A DNA stretch of 64,000 bases, from contig CACIJW010000007.1 in assembly GCA_902587125.1 (NCBI GenBank), positions 1-64,000 on the forward strand. Direction: 5' to 3'. Below the pieces are notes generated by a model. It saw nothing but the letters and a program-made list of their open reading frames with translations, ran no database searches and had not been told where the DNA came from. This document shows, piece by piece, positions 54,692 through 64,000 of the stretch. The stretch's first letter is position 1. Every line of letters starts with the position of its first letter. Both the position numbers and the translations under genes were made by a program. The stretch comes from an uncultured Bacteroidota bacterium (GTDB taxonomy: Bacteria; Bacteroidota; Bacteroidia; Flavobacteriales; BACL11).

Positions 54692-55232
54692 ATTTCATAT
54701 TGTAGTCAACTTCAATATCACCATTTTTTATTTTATTGAGCTTACTTTTCAAAAGTTTCTTTTTTAATGTAGAAACTCTATCTGTAAATAACACACCCAT
54801 TAGATGATCATATTCATGCTGTATAACTCTTGAATTTATTCCTTCATATTTTTCAGTATGCTCATTAAAATTTTTATCATAGTATCTAATTTTTATCTGG
54901 TCCTTTCTAATAACATCTTCTCTTAGACCAGGAATGCTCAAACAACCTTCATTAAAACTCTCATCTTTACCACCATAATCAATAATTTCAGGATTAATAA
55001 ATTCTTTTTTTAGAGGTCTGAGATTGTTTTCATCATCACAAAAAGGAGTTGTATCAATTATGAAAATTGATAAATCTAGTCCTATTTGTGGTGCTGCTAA
55101 GCCAACACCTTGAGCATTGTACATTGTCTCATACATATTTTTTAAAATATCCTCAACGGGCTGATTTTCTTGTACTGGACTACATTTGCATCTTAAAATG
55201 GAATTACCAAAAGAAACAATCGGCAAAATCAT
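54684..55232 (-). CDS. def: Peptide deformylase
   Basis: 182 residues. It removes the formyl group from new N-terminal methionines. All three motifs are present: GVGLAAPQIG (42-51), EGCLSIPG with metal ligand C97, and QHEYDHLMG with H139, E140 and H143. It is the last gene of the guaB run; its ATG shares one base with the MoxR stop. Its 3' end overlaps the FAH-family gene by 8 bases. Confidence 0.96.
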   Translation of the reverse strand: MILPIVSFGNSILRCKCSPVQENQPVEDILKNMYETMYNAQGVGLAAPQIGLDLSIFIIDTTPFCDDENNLRPLKKEFINPEIIDYGGKDESFNEGCLSIPGLREDVIRKDQIKIRYYDKNFNEHTEKYEGINSRVIQHEYDHLMGVLFTDRVSTLKKKLLKSKLNKIKNGDIEVDYNMKFI

Positions 55233-56197
55233 TATAGTATTTTTTCAATAATTTGATCAATTGAAATACCCTCTGACTCGGCTTTATAATTTTTTATTAC
55301 TCTGTGTCTTAAAATAGGTTTAGAAACTGCTTTAACATCTTCAATATCAGGTGAATATTTTCCATTTATAAGCGCATGACACTTGGATGCTAAAATAATG
55401 TTCTTTGAAGCTCTTGGACCAGCTCCCCAATCTACATAATTAGTAATAAATTCATTCATTTTTAATTTAGGTCTTGTGCTAGAAACCAAGTTTACAGCAT
55501 ACCTTACTACGTTATCAGGTACAGGAAGTTTTGATACAATTTTTTGATAATTAATTATTTCTGTTCCAGATAAAATAGGATTTACTTTTAACAAACTATT
55601 GTTTTGATCATTTTTAACAACTAAAATTTCCTCTTCTATGCTTGGATAGTCAAGAATAATGTTAAACATAAATCTATCAAGCTGTGCCTCAGGTAGTGGA
55701 TATGTTCCCTCTTGTTCAATTGGATTTTGTGTTGCTAGAACAAAAAAAGGTTTTTCAAGTGTATATTTATTACCTGCATTTGTAATTGAACGTTCCTCCA
55801 TAGCTTCTAGAAGAGCCGATTGGGTTTTTGGTGGTGTTCGATTAATTTCATCAGCAAGAATTAGATTTCCAAATAAAGGGCCTTTAATGAATTTAAAATC
55901 TTTATTTTCATCAAGAACCTCAGTTCCAACAATATCAGAGGGCATAAGATCAGGAGTAAATTGAATTCTTTTGAAATCAAGACCTAGCGATTTAGAAATT
56001 GTTCTCACTAGTAATGTTTTAGCAAGCCCAGGAACACCTTCAATTATGCAATGTCCATTACAGAATATTGATATTAATAATTGTTTTATGATTTCATCTT
56101 GTCCTACAATAACTTTTTTTATTTCGTTAGAAAAAAGTTCATAATCTCTAATAAAATCTTTTGTTAAATCAATATCACTTTTCTTATTTTCTACCAT
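55232..56197 (-). CDS. MoxR-type AAA+ ATPase
   Basis: 321 residues. Chaperone-like ATPase; Walker A is GVPGLAKT (54-61), Walker [23 protein letters not shown] and sensor [22 protein letters not shown], all MoxR signatures. MoxR proteins usually work with von Willebrand A-domain partners (BatA/BatB type); none is in this window. It overlaps the surA-like gene by 7 bases and def by 1. Its placement with periplasmic foldases suggests an envelope role; this is inference. Confidence 0.93.
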   Translation of the reverse strand: MVENKKSDIDLTKDFIRDYELFSNEIKKVIVGQDEIIKQLLISIFCNGHCIIEGVPGLAKTLLVRTISKSLGLDFKRIQFTPDLMPSDIVGTEVLDENKDFKFIKGPLFGNLILADEINRTPPKTQSALLEAMEERSITNAGNKYTLEKPFFVLATQNPIEQEGTYPLPEAQLDRFMFNIILDYPSIEEEILVVKNDQNNSLLKVNPILSGTEIINYQKIVSKLPVPDNVVRYAVNLVSSTRPKLKMNEFITNYVDWGAGPRASKNIILASKCHALINGKYSPDIEDVKAVSKPILRHRVIKNYKAESEGISIDQIIEKIL

Positions 56198-57507
56198 TTG
56201 TATCTAGATTTACAGTTTTTATCTATTTCTTTTAATTCTACATAAGTATTTTTTATTCTTTTTTCTATCCATTCATCTAACTTATCTTGTTTTTTAAAAT
56301 TTAATGCTTGAGTTTGGAAATAATCATAGTCTAAATCTAAATTTGCAGTATGCGAACTAATCTTTTCAACTACGTTTAATATTCTATAGATGGCCCCCTC
56401 ATTAGACTCAACTTTTACTGGTTTTGTGAAATCATTCTCATCTAGTCCTTCAATTAAGTACTTTATTGATGATCCTAGCTCTGAAATTGAATATGTTGAA
56501 GAACCGTTTGATGGATTTATGAGCAATCCATCATTATTTTTAGTATCGTCATCTGAGTATCTTTTTATTGCTTGTGAAAAACTAATTTCATTATTTTTTA
56601 TTTTATTGTAAATGCTATCTATTCTTAATCTAGCGTTTTGTAATGACGTTGAGGAATACTTGGGTTTGAGCAAAATATGTCTAACATTTACTTGATCTCC
56701 CCTTCTTTCTATAAGTTGAATTATGTGATATCCAAAATTAGTTTTAACTATTTCTGACACTTCGTCTTTTTTTAATCTAAAAGCAACTTTTTCAAATTCA
56801 GGGAAGAATGTACCTCTTGAAACAAAACCAATTTCACCACCGTTATTTGCTGAACCAGGATCATCAGAGTAGAGAGCTGCAAGAACCTTAAAATCTTCAC
56901 CGTTTAGAACTCTTTTTCTAAAAGTATTTAATCTGTCAGTTAACTTATTAATTTGATCTTCAGACATTTTTGGCTTTACTATAATCTGAGATAGCTTGTA
57001 CCTATCCTCTATTAGCGGAAGTTCTGTTTTGTCCATTTTCTCATAATACTCATTTACATCAAAAGGAGTGATCTTTACGTCTTTCGTAATGCTTGATTGC
57101 ATTCTCTGAATTAAAAATTGGTCTTGAACTAGTTCAGAAAGGACTCTCTTAATTTGATATATATCTTTTTCAAAATATTGCTCAACTTTTTCAATACTAC
57201 CAATTTGATCAATATAATAATTAACTCTAGTTTCAACTTCTTGTTCTATTTCTTCTTTAGTGACAGAAATACTGTCCTGTTTACATGAAAAAATCAATAA
57301 CTTTTGTGTCATTAGATCTTCAAAAACTTGACATCTAAGCTCCTCATTACTAGTAACTCCTTGCGAAATATATTGTAAATACTGATTTTCTACTTCAGAA
57401 CGAAGAACAATTTCGTCTCCAACAACCGCAATAATCTTATCAATTTCTTGAGCATTAATTATCATTGAAAAAGTTGTAATTATAATTATTAAAAAAAATC
57501 TTTTCAT
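56191..57507 (-). CDS. SurA-like periplasmic peptidyl-prolyl isomerase
   Basis: 438 residues. Signal peptide to about residue 19 (SMIINAQ), then the SurA N-terminal chaperone domain ([19 protein letters not shown]). A first parvulin domain follows (about 165-275, [28 protein letters not shown]) and a second ([13 protein letters not shown] onward). It would escort unfolded outer-membrane proteins toward the Bam complex. It is the fourth gene of the guaB run, overlapping the upstream lipoprotein gene by 4 bases and moxR by 7. Confidence 0.92.
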   Translation of the reverse strand: MKRFFLIIIITTFSMIINAQEIDKIIAVVGDEIVLRSEVENQYLQYISQGVTSNEELRCQVFEDLMTQKLLIFSCKQDSISVTKEEIEQEVETRVNYYIDQIGSIEKVEQYFEKDIYQIKRVLSELVQDQFLIQRMQSSITKDVKITPFDVNEYYEKMDKTELPLIEDRYKLSQIIVKPKMSEDQINKLTDRLNTFRKRVLNGEDFKVLAALYSDDPGSANNGGEIGFVSRGTFFPEFEKVAFRLKKDEVSEIVKTNFGYHIIQLIERRGDQVNVRHILLKPKYSSTSLQNARLRIDSIYNKIKNNEISFSQAIKRYSDDDTKNNDGLLINPSNGSSTYSISELGSSIKYLIEGLDENDFTKPVKVESNEGAIYRILNVVEKISSHTANLDLDYDYFQTQALNFKKQDKLDEWIEKRIKNTYVELKEIDKNCKSRYKW

Positions 57508-58325
57508 CTGTTAATCTTTAGTTTATTATTAGTAATGGCTTGCATGTACAATTTATTATCTAACTCATTCAAATATCTTAATTTATTTTCATTGACTATA
57601 GTAGATCTAATATTTTCTTTAACTAAACTAATTGGGGATGACTCGCCTATTCCTTTCTTGTCAAAAATTTTAAGAAAGTAAAAATTTTCTTCATCTTCAA
57701 AAATATTATTCTTAATATTAGTTAAATACTTTCTTTCTTTAACAATATCAATAGGTAAATATTTTAGAATTTCATTAAAATATACCCATGTTGTATCAAA
57801 TAAATAAAATTTATCAGCAAATTGATTACAATACTCATTAATAAATTCAACATCTGCATTATCAAAAAAAACTGTTCTTAATTTATCTAAATTTGGGGCA
57901 CTCTTTTTTAACGAAACAAAATTTATTTTTACAATTTCATTTTTAAGAACAAAATTTTCTTTGTTCTTGATATAATATTCTAAAATTTTAATAGAACTAA
58001 CATTTGTGTCGATTTTCTGGCTTATTAATTCCTTTTGATATTTATGTATTAGTAGTCGATTATAATAATCTTGTGTTTTTCTGTCTATTTGTTTTTGTTT
58101 TGATGCTAAATTTATTTTTGCATTATTTAAAAGCAGATTTTCTCTTATCCAAAAATTAATGTAATTATCAATAAAATAACTAGTGTCAATCTCATTTTTA
58201 GGCAACTCATTAATTATTTCATCATAATAAAGTTTTTGATCATATAGTTCAACAATTGGTTCGCTTTGAAATCTGTTTTTGCAAGAAACTAATACGAAAA
58301 CAAATAAGAAGTATTGGTATCTCAA
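57504..58325 (-). CDS. SurA/PpiC-related lipoprotein, degenerate
   Basis: 273 residues. Lipoprotein signal [15 protein letters not shown] (Cys 15). The segments [12 protein letters not shown] and [20 protein letters not shown] look like the SurA N-terminal helices, and [17 protein letters not shown] and [16 protein letters not shown] sit where a parvulin domain would be, but no clear active-site pattern remains. A chaperone without isomerase activity is a reasonable guess. It lies between two PPIase genes and starts directly after the upstream stop codon. Confidence 0.75.
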   Translation of the reverse strand: MRYQYFLFVFVLVSCKNRFQSEPIVELYDQKLYYDEIINELPKNEIDTSYFIDNYINFWIRENLLLNNAKINLASKQKQIDRKTQDYYNRLLIHKYQKELISQKIDTNVSSIKILEYYIKNKENFVLKNEIVKINFVSLKKSAPNLDKLRTVFFDNADVEFINEYCNQFADKFYLFDTTWVYFNEILKYLPIDIVKERKYLTNIKNNIFEDEENFYFLKIFDKKGIGESSPISLVKENIRSTIVNENKLRYLNELDNKLYMQAITNNKLKINR

Positions 58326-60254
58326 TTATTTGTTTATTATTGAGTAAAGAACATCATAGTTTACAGAAAATTTATATTTCTTTCTTAAATCTTTAATCCA
58401 GTTTTTATCTAACTCATTTTGATATTCTGAGATAACCTTTCCTTTAACCTCGCTTAATGTTTTAGTTGAGGAAGGTAATACTGATTCAATATGAACTATA
58501 ATAATTTGATTTTTTTCAGATTTAATATCATTAGAAATACCTTTTTTCCATTTTACATTGTCTAAAATCTTATTTTCTCCTTTTTCGAACTTTCCAGTTT
58601 CTATTTTTAAATTTAACGAGTTGTTCTTGTTAATTTTTTTAATAATGTCCGAATTCTCGATTTGATTTCTTTGTTTTCTATAAATAGCTTTTCTTACTTG
58701 CTTTGCAATTTCTAGATTTGAGCAAGTATAAATTGATGCTTCTACTCGCTCATCCCATAAATAATCATTCTTTTTTGACTCATAAAAATTATTTAAACCA
58801 ATAGTATCTTCCACAGCTTTGCCCCAAACCAGTTTGTTGGTTAGATCAAACAATAGTATACCATCCCTGTATTCTTTGAGTAATGCTTTGTATTCTGGAT
58901 ATTTTTCTGATAAATTACTTTCCTCAACCTCAAGCAATTTAAGGTTAATAAAATCCTCATATAACTCATCAATAATAGAGCCCTTTTCTTGATTATCTAC
59001 TAAATACTTAACAAAATCTTGCTGGTTAATTTTCAAATCATCAATCATAAACAAAGTAAAAATTAATCCCTTGGCGTTTTTTCCATCCCAGTTTCCTTCA
59101 AAAACACTTTTCTCACCATACCCCTTGATTTGTTTAATTCTTTTACTAATTCTAACAATATTGTAGTCCTTTCTTAGCTTCTTAAACAAACTTTCTTGAC
59201 TAAGGTTTGCTCTGGAATCTCTTTCAATTTTTCTTTTTAACTCAGTCTTAAGTTCATCAAAAGGTAGGATCGGTTTTTTGCTAATTAATTTAACTATGTG
59301 CCAACCAAAATCAGATTCAAACGGCTGAGAGTAATCGTTTATTTTCTTTAAGTCAAATGAAGCATCTTCAAAAACTGGAACCATTTTACCAACTCCAAAT
59401 GGAGGCAATTTACCACCCTTTACTGCACTAGATTTATCTTCTGAAAATCTTTCTGCTAAATCTTCAAATTCTTGACCCTCATTTAATTTTTCATATATAT
59501 CGAAAATTTTTGTCTTAGCAGTTTCATTTATTTCTTTGTTTCCTTGCTGTGTTTTAAACATGATATGAGAAACTTGAACTTCCCCAATAGCATTTCTCTT
59601 ATCATTTAACTTTATGAGATGTAAACCATACTTTGTTCTGACTGGACCACAAATTTGTCCAACTTTACAATTGTAAGCAGCTGATTCAAATGGGTAAACC
59701 ATCATAAAACTTGTAAAGTATCCTAGATTTCCTTGGTTTATTTTTGAAGATCTATCATCAGAGTGCATAACAGCTGCTCTTTCAAAGGTTATATTACCAC
59801 TAAGAATTTTATCTCTAATGTTGTTAATTTTATCAAAAGCTTCCTTTTCAGTTCTTTTAGTGGAGCTGTTCTCAAATGCTATTAGTATGTGGCTGACATT
59901 TAAATCATACTTTGTTCTTTCATACGCTTCGTTAAGAAGGCTCTCCTCAAATTCTTTATCCTTTAAATATGGTTTAGAAAGTTGTTTTCTGTAACCTTCG
60001 AGCTCATTAACAAAAGTAGATAAAGTATCCATTCCAAGAGATTCTGCCTCTTTAACTTTTAATTTAAAATTAATAAAGAGTTCCATGTATTCATCAAGAT
60101 ACTCTTTGGTGAAAGATTCTAAATCGTTGTTTTTAAAAAATATATTTTCAAATTCTTTTAAGGATACATTTTCATCACCAATTGTTAAAACATTTTCATT
60201 GGCAAATGACTTGATACTAAAAGAAATAAGTAATAGTAAGATTATTTTTTTCAT
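58326..60254 (-). CDS. Peptidyl-prolyl isomerase with two parvulin domains
   Basis: 642 residues with a signal peptide (to about residue 17, KSFANE). After an N-terminal helical region come two parvulin/PpiC repeats: the first around 118-225 (NVSHILIAFENS ... GYFTSFMMVYPFESAAY ... KYGLHLIKL) and the second around 225-330 (EVQVSHIMFKTQ ... FGVGKMVPVFEDASF ... DFGWHIVKL). The C-terminal half is another helical chaperone-like region. A periplasmic foldase for secreted or outer-membrane proteins is inferred. It starts 3 bases after guaB. Confidence 0.92.
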   Translation of the reverse strand: MKKIILLLLISFSIKSFANENVLTIGDENVSLKEFENIFFKNNDLESFTKEYLDEYMELFINFKLKVKEAESLGMDTLSTFVNELEGYRKQLSKPYLKDKEFEESLLNEAYERTKYDLNVSHILIAFENSSTKRTEKEAFDKINNIRDKILSGNITFERAAVMHSDDRSSKINQGNLGYFTSFMMVYPFESAAYNCKVGQICGPVRTKYGLHLIKLNDKRNAIGEVQVSHIMFKTQQGNKEINETAKTKIFDIYEKLNEGQEFEDLAERFSEDKSSAVKGGKLPPFGVGKMVPVFEDASFDLKKINDYSQPFESDFGWHIVKLISKKPILPFDELKTELKRKIERDSRANLSQESLFKKLRKDYNIVRISKRIKQIKGYGEKSVFEGNWDGKNAKGLIFTLFMIDDLKINQQDFVKYLVDNQEKGSIIDELYEDFINLKLLEVEESNLSEKYPEYKALLKEYRDGILLFDLTNKLVWGKAVEDTIGLNNFYESKKNDYLWDERVEASIYTCSNLEIAKQVRKAIYRKQRNQIENSDIIKKINKNNSLNLKIETGKFEKGENKILDNVKWKKGISNDIKSEKNQIIIVHIESVLPSSTKTLSEVKGKVISEYQNELDKNWIKDLRKKYKFSVNYDVLYSIINK

Positions 60255-60257
60255 ATT

Positions 60258-61724
60258 TTATTTTCTACTGTAATTTGGTGCTTCCTTTGTAATGGTAACA
60301 TTATGAGGATGACTTTCAGTCATTCCTGAGGAACTTATCTTTGTAAAATAAGATTTCTGTAAGTCAATAATATCTTTTGAACCGGTATATCCCATACCTG
60401 CTCTTATACCACCTAAAATTTGATGAACAACTTCTGATAGGGTTCCCTTGTATGCCACTCTGCCAACTATTCCTTCAGGAACTAGCTTTTTATTATCACT
60501 TTGATCAGCTTGAAAATATCGGTCTTTAGACCCACTTTCCATAGCATCAATTGATCCCATTCCTCTGTAGCTTTTAAATTTTCTACCTTCAAAAATTATA
60601 GTTTTTCCTGGTCCCTCTTCAACTCCAGCAAACATTGAGCCAAGCATAACTGAACTTGCACCCGCTACTAATGCTTTTACAATATCGCCTGAATACCTGA
60701 TTCCTCCATCAGCGATAACAGGAACATTTGATTTTTTTGCAACTTCTGCAACATTTAATATTGCAGTCAATTGTGGAACTCCTATTCCTGCAATGATTCT
60801 AGTTGTACAAATAGAACCTGGTCCAATACCTACTTTTATTGCATCTGCACCATTTTTTATTAAAAGACTTGCTGCATCAGCTGTTGCCACATTACCAACT
60901 ACAAAATCTAAATTTGAAAATTTCTTTTTTAATTTTTTCAAAACTTCAACTACATTCTTAGAATGCCCGTGAGCAGTATCAATAACAATTGCATCGACTG
61001 ATGCTTGATTTAAAGCTGAAACTCTGTCTAAAACATCATTTGTGATGCCAACAGCAGCAGCAACCCTAAGTCTTCCTAGAGAATCTTTACACGAGTTGGG
61101 CATCATTTTATTTTTTGTGATGTCTTTAAATGTGATCAAACCAACTAGCTTATAATCATCATCAACGACTGGCAGTTTCTCAATCTTATTGATTTTAAGA
61201 ATATTTTCAGCGTTTTCTAGGTCTTTGAGCTTTGTAGTAACAAGATTTTCACTAGTCATAACATCTTTAACTGGTATATCATGCTTTTTTTGAAATCTGA
61301 GATCTCTGTTAGTAACGATACCTAAGAGATTTTGTTTTTCGTTTACAATTGGTATTCCACCAATTCTGTGTTCTCTCATTAGTTCTAAAGCATCACCAAC
61401 AGTAGAGTCAATTGACAAAGTAATAGGATCTTGTATCATACCGCTTTCAGATCTTTTTACCTTTCTAACTTCTGAAGCTTGCTGAATTATTGACATGTTT
61501 TTATGAAGAACACCTATTCCACCTTCTCTTGCCAAAGAAATTGCCATTTTAGACTCTGTGACTGTGTCCATAGCAGCACTTAAAATGGGTATGTTAATTT
61601 TGATGTTCTTTGAAAATAAAGTAGTGATATTGGTTTCACTAGGCATTATTTCAGAGTATGAAGGAATAACCAAAACATCATCAAAGGTTAAACCATTTTG
61701 CAATATTTTTTTATTATCTGTCAT
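60258..61724 (-). CDS. guaB: Inosine-5'-monophosphate dehydrogenase
   Basis: 488 residues. It oxidises IMP to XMP, the first step to GMP. The barrel (LTFDDVLVIPSYSEI at the N-terminus) is interrupted by two CBS domains (about 95-205). The catalytic cysteine is in GIGPGSICTTR, the phosphate loop in ADGGIRYSGDIVKAL, and the flap in the YFQADQ...EGIVGRV region. First gene of a six-gene run ending with def. A -7 box lies 11 bases upstream. Confidence 0.97.
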   Translation of the reverse strand: MTDNKKILQNGLTFDDVLVIPSYSEIMPSETNITTLFSKNIKINIPILSAAMDTVTESKMAISLAREGGIGVLHKNMSIIQQASEVRKVKRSESGMIQDPITLSIDSTVGDALELMREHRIGGIPIVNEKQNLLGIVTNRDLRFQKKHDIPVKDVMTSENLVTTKLKDLENAENILKINKIEKLPVVDDDYKLVGLITFKDITKNKMMPNSCKDSLGRLRVAAAVGITNDVLDRVSALNQASVDAIVIDTAHGHSKNVVEVLKKLKKKFSNLDFVVGNVATADAASLLIKNGADAIKVGIGPGSICTTRIIAGIGVPQLTAILNVAEVAKKSNVPVIADGGIRYSGDIVKALVAGASSVMLGSMFAGVEEGPGKTIIFEGRKFKSYRGMGSIDAMESGSKDRYFQADQSDNKKLVPEGIVGRVAYKGTLSEVVHQILGGIRAGMGYTGSKDIIDLQKSYFTKISSSGMTESHPHNVTITKEAPNYSRK

Positions 61725-61735
61725 AAGTAGGAATG

Positions 61736-61743
61736 CAAAATTA
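61736..61743 (-). promoter_or_regulatory. -7 box upstream of guaB
   Basis: On the minus strand TAATTTTG ends 11 bases before the guaB ATG. Exact TAnnTTTG match in the 58-base gap after the secreted-protein gene. No TTG at the standard -33 distance. Confidence 0.5.
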
Positions 61744-61782
61744 CTAAATAAAAATATTTCTTAAAGATGTGAGTGGAAAATA

Positions 61783-64000
61783 TTATTTAATAACATTGAC
61801 AGGACCTGTTTTATTGATTAGGTTGCCAACACCATTTATATACTTAAGAATATACACATAAGTACCATTTTGTACTAGATTACCTTTATATGAACCGTCC
61901 CAACCCTTTTTAGGATCATTGGTTTCAAAAATAAGATTACCAGAACGATCAAAAATTGAAAAAAGATAACCATCTTCAGAAACAAAATAAGTCACAGGTA
62001 TGTATAATTCATTATGTTCATCTCTGTTAGGGGTAAAGCTGTTAGGAAGATAAATAATAGGTGTTTGTGATATACAACTAATATTTGAATAAGATCCTAA
62101 ATTAGTCGGACCATAAATATTGTTTAGTCCTTCACTAGCTTTTAGATAGTAACAAAACCTTCCATTTCCTTGCTCTCCAAAATCAGTTACAACATCATTG
62201 TACTTTAAACTTTCATTTGGATTGCTATTTCTATCAAAAGTGTAAATTGGTAGAATGACAAAAGGTTGTCTGTTTGCAGATCTGTATAATTCATATTTTT
62301 CTACATTACCAAGCCAATTTCCATATTCATTGAAAGTGATTGTGTTTATATATTCATCACTTGAAAAAGTTAGAAGTTCCTCCTCTAAATTTATTTGAGT
62401 TTTCAATAGTATTGTAGTTGCAATTGATGTATCATTTGTTGATAAACCAGTGTTAGGGTCAAGAACTGAGCCTGTTGATATGGTTACCCCACAAGTGTCA
62501 ACTGGAAAGATCATATAATCGTAAGAATTTGTAGATGTTAATGCTGTATTATCAGTGTAAAAAATATTTTCTTGACCATCAAAAGGGATTTCTCCTATTT
62601 TAGTGAAATTATTAGTATTGGATATTGATCTGTAAATAGAATAATGATCAACTACTGCGCCGTTGTCTACGAGGCATGAGATATCAACATAACCATTATC
62701 CACATTTACGGATGCATATTCAATGTAGTTGTAATCAGGTTTTTTAGATAAATTTGGTGTAATACTAATTTTATTTGATATTGCTTGAAAAGTACTATCT
62801 AAATTGTAAGCTCTGATGAGAATTTCGTAATTATACTTATCAATTGCATCAGTAAAAACAAAAGGATTGTTACTTAATACTGAGTAACTGAAACTTTGAA
62901 TATTTCCAGAAGGACTTGTAGAAATGATATCAATTTCATAAGTACCAATACCACCAGACCAATTAATGTAATCGTTCCACTCAAGGGTGAGCGTTTGAAG
63001 ACATGCATCAAGAACAGTTTGCAAATGGATTGAATTGTGCTCAATTGAATAATCGCTAGCATTTTCACAGCTATCAAGAGCTCTTATTAAAAAAGTTTCA
63101 TATTTGTTTCCAGCTGTAGATTGAAGATAAGTATAGGAATTTGTGAATACTGTATCTAGTGTTCTTTGAGATCCGTCATCGTCTTTAATGTAAATAATAT
63201 ACATGTCAGCTCCAACGATTGGCAGCCAAGTGATGACTGCTTTGTTGTTGTTATCCACTGAAACATCAGAAATTAGAGGTATATCAGGAGGTAGCGTATC
63301 ATTTAAATTAACAGATGAAAATGAAGACTTAGATCTACATCCAGATAAATCCTCTAAATGAATCTGAAATACTGGATCATAATTACAAATTGGAACAATA
63401 AAGTCAGCATCATAAGTGTAAGTTAGTAATGAGGTTGAATCAATAATTTCTTGTGAGCTACTATTATTTCTTTTTATGTACACATCAAAAACTGTATCAG
63501 AAGTCAAAAGAAGTGGATTATGATTATTGTTCCAAGAAAGATTTGCAATTGTATTAAGATTTGATGTTGAAGTGTTTAATAAGATACTTGTTAAAGTATC
63601 AGATTGAAGTTGTCCTGTTGAAATACCACAGCTCTGATCAGTAGCTAAAAAATATTGATATTCATTTAAATTTCCATCTACGGAGGGATCAGTGTCTATA
63701 AATGATGTTGATGGGAAAAATACACTATCTACCAATTCAAAATTTGTTGATGAAGATGACTTTCTGTAGACAAAATAGGGTTCTAGTGTTGGTGGAGCAC
63801 CAGGAGCATACTGCCAGTTTAATTCAATGTTACCATTTTCTAAAACTGAGATACATCTTAAATCAGGAATTGGAGGGACAACAGTTATAGTTATAGTTGC
63901 AATTGTTATACCAAACGCTGGACAAAAATCATCATGAACCTTAACTAAAAAAGTAAATGTACTTGTTGTAGCTCCACAACCTAAAATGGCATTTATATGA
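61783..64000 (-). CDS. Type IX secretion substrate with gliding-motility-type C-terminal domain, 5' end missing
   Basis: The frame is open from the window's right edge (64000) to the stop at 61783, at least 739 residues; the N-terminus and signal peptide lie outside. The internal TTG at 63735 is not the start, since coding continues through it. The visible part is a series of fibronectin/Ig-like beta domains (for example AVITWLPIVGADMYIIYI, IELNWQYAPGAPP). The last 90 residues are the type B sorting domain (YLPNSFTPNRDEHNELYIPV, IFDRSGNLIFET, GWDGSYKGN, GTYVYILKY). It should be exported by the type IX system to the cell surface or medium. Ligand unknown. Confidence 0.9.
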   Translation of the reverse strand, partial: HINAILGCGATTSTFTFLVKVHDDFCPAFGITIATITITVVPPIPDLRCISVLENGNIELNWQYAPGAPPTLEPYFVYRKSSSSTNFELVDSVFFPSTSFIDTDPSVDGNLNEYQYFLATDQSCGISTGQLQSDTLTSILLNTSTSNLNTIANLSWNNNHNPLLLTSDTVFDVYIKRNNSSSQEIIDSTSLLTYTYDADFIVPICNYDPVFQIHLEDLSGCRSKSSFSSVNLNDTLPPDIPLISDVSVDNNNKAVITWLPIVGADMYIIYIKDDDGSQRTLDTVFTNSYTYLQSTAGNKYETFLIRALDSCENASDYSIEHNSIHLQTVLDACLQTLTLEWNDYINWSGGIGTYEIDIISTSPSGNIQSFSYSVLSNNPFVFTDAIDKYNYEILIRAYNLDSTFQAISNKISITPNLSKKPDYNYIEYASVNVDNGYVDISCLVDNGAVVDHYSIYRSISNTNNFTKIGEIPFDGQENIFYTDNTALTSTNSYDYMIFPVDTCGVTISTGSVLDPNTGLSTNDTSIATTILLKTQINLEEELLTFSSDEYINTITFNEYGNWLGNVEKYELYRSANRQPFVILPIYTFDRNSNPNESLKYNDVVTDFGEQGNGRFCYYLKASEGLNNIYGPTNLGSYSNISCISQTPIIYLPNSFTPNRDEHNELYIPVTYFVSEDGYLFSIFDRSGNLIFETNDPKKGWDGSYKGNLVQNGTYVYILKYINGVGNLINKTGPVNVIK

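Noticed and set aside
63733-63735. Start of the type IX substrate at the TTG
   Set aside because: The frame stays open and protein-like through to 64000, with fibronectin-type sequence upstream, so this is an internal codon.
1-64000. CRISPR arrays, tRNA or rRNA genes, transposons, phage genes, toxin-antitoxin pairs
   Set aside because: No spaced repeat series, cloverleaf-like sequence, transposase, integrase or paired small genes of those kinds could be seen; nearly all of the window is ordinary coding sequence.

Overview
The window is a very gene-dense, AT-rich chromosomal segment from a Bacteroidota bacterium, most likely a marine-type member of the Flavobacteriales. The assignment rests on the Bacteroidota form of RNA polymerase omega, a PorD-like (DUF4835) protein, a type IX secretion substrate with a gliding-motility-type C-terminal domain, DUF6913-like and DUF5522 proteins, Bacteroidota-style CoaBC, Lgt and FabI sequences, and -7 promoter boxes of the form TAnnTTTG. 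I find 54 protein-coding genes, two of them cut by the window ends. I see no rRNA, tRNA, CRISPR array, insertion sequence or prophage. The only gap above about 170 bases is 29903-30181.

Layout. 1-9146 (minus): gyrA, an M16 peptidase, a TPR protein and a truncated metzincin-type metalloprotease form one run. 9311-11845 (plus): clpC. 11859-23152 (minus): a twelve-gene run of housekeeping genes, prmC - iota-carbonic-anhydrase-like gene - ligA - DUF6913-like gene - dapA, then bamD - rpoZ - coaBC - porD-like gene - recN - fabI - methyltransferase, with a clear internal promoter before bamD. 23186-26548 (plus): ribD, an EamA transporter, a YigZ-family gene and an M42-type peptidase. 26545-29902 (minus): pyrD, HMG-CoA lyase and a propeller lipoprotein, preceded by a small XRE regulator. 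30182-33669 (plus): a DtxR/MntR-type regulator coupled to a ZIP metal transporter, then smpB and a beta-helix lipoprotein. 33666-42692: a LuxC-like acyl-CoA reductase facing an unknown secreted protein, rnhB and a large membrane-anchored propeller protein; then a glucosaminidase with an unusual C-terminus, a PLP deaminase, DUF5522 and hutU. 42702-47318 (minus): alkA-like, pheT and a peptide-binding lipoprotein. 47391-49827 (plus): mtaB and lgt. 49808-51232 (minus): a sodium:solute symporter. 51286-54691 (plus): recR, a dihydrolipoyl acyltransferase, a DnaQ-type exonuclease and a FAH-family gene. 54684-61724 (minus): a six-gene run guaB - PPIase - PPIase-like lipoprotein - surA-like - moxR - def. 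61783-64000 (minus): the C-terminal part of a type IX secretion substrate.

The genes are mainly housekeeping: replication and repair, envelope biogenesis, cofactor, lysine and fatty-acid synthesis, and translation. Most junctions within same-strand runs are overlaps or gaps under 30 bases.

The most striking signal is regulatory. A TAnnTTTG box ends exactly 3 or 4 bases before the start codon of at least eleven genes, including three with GTG starts. If these are the usual Bacteroidota -7 elements, the mRNAs would be leaderless or nearly so. Other items worth a second look are an iota-type carbonic anhydrase homologue with a changed signature, repeated palindromes in the one large intergenic region between XRE and DtxR regulators, and the overlap or near-abutment of all seven convergent gene pairs. 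I did not find a clearly new defence or mobile system.
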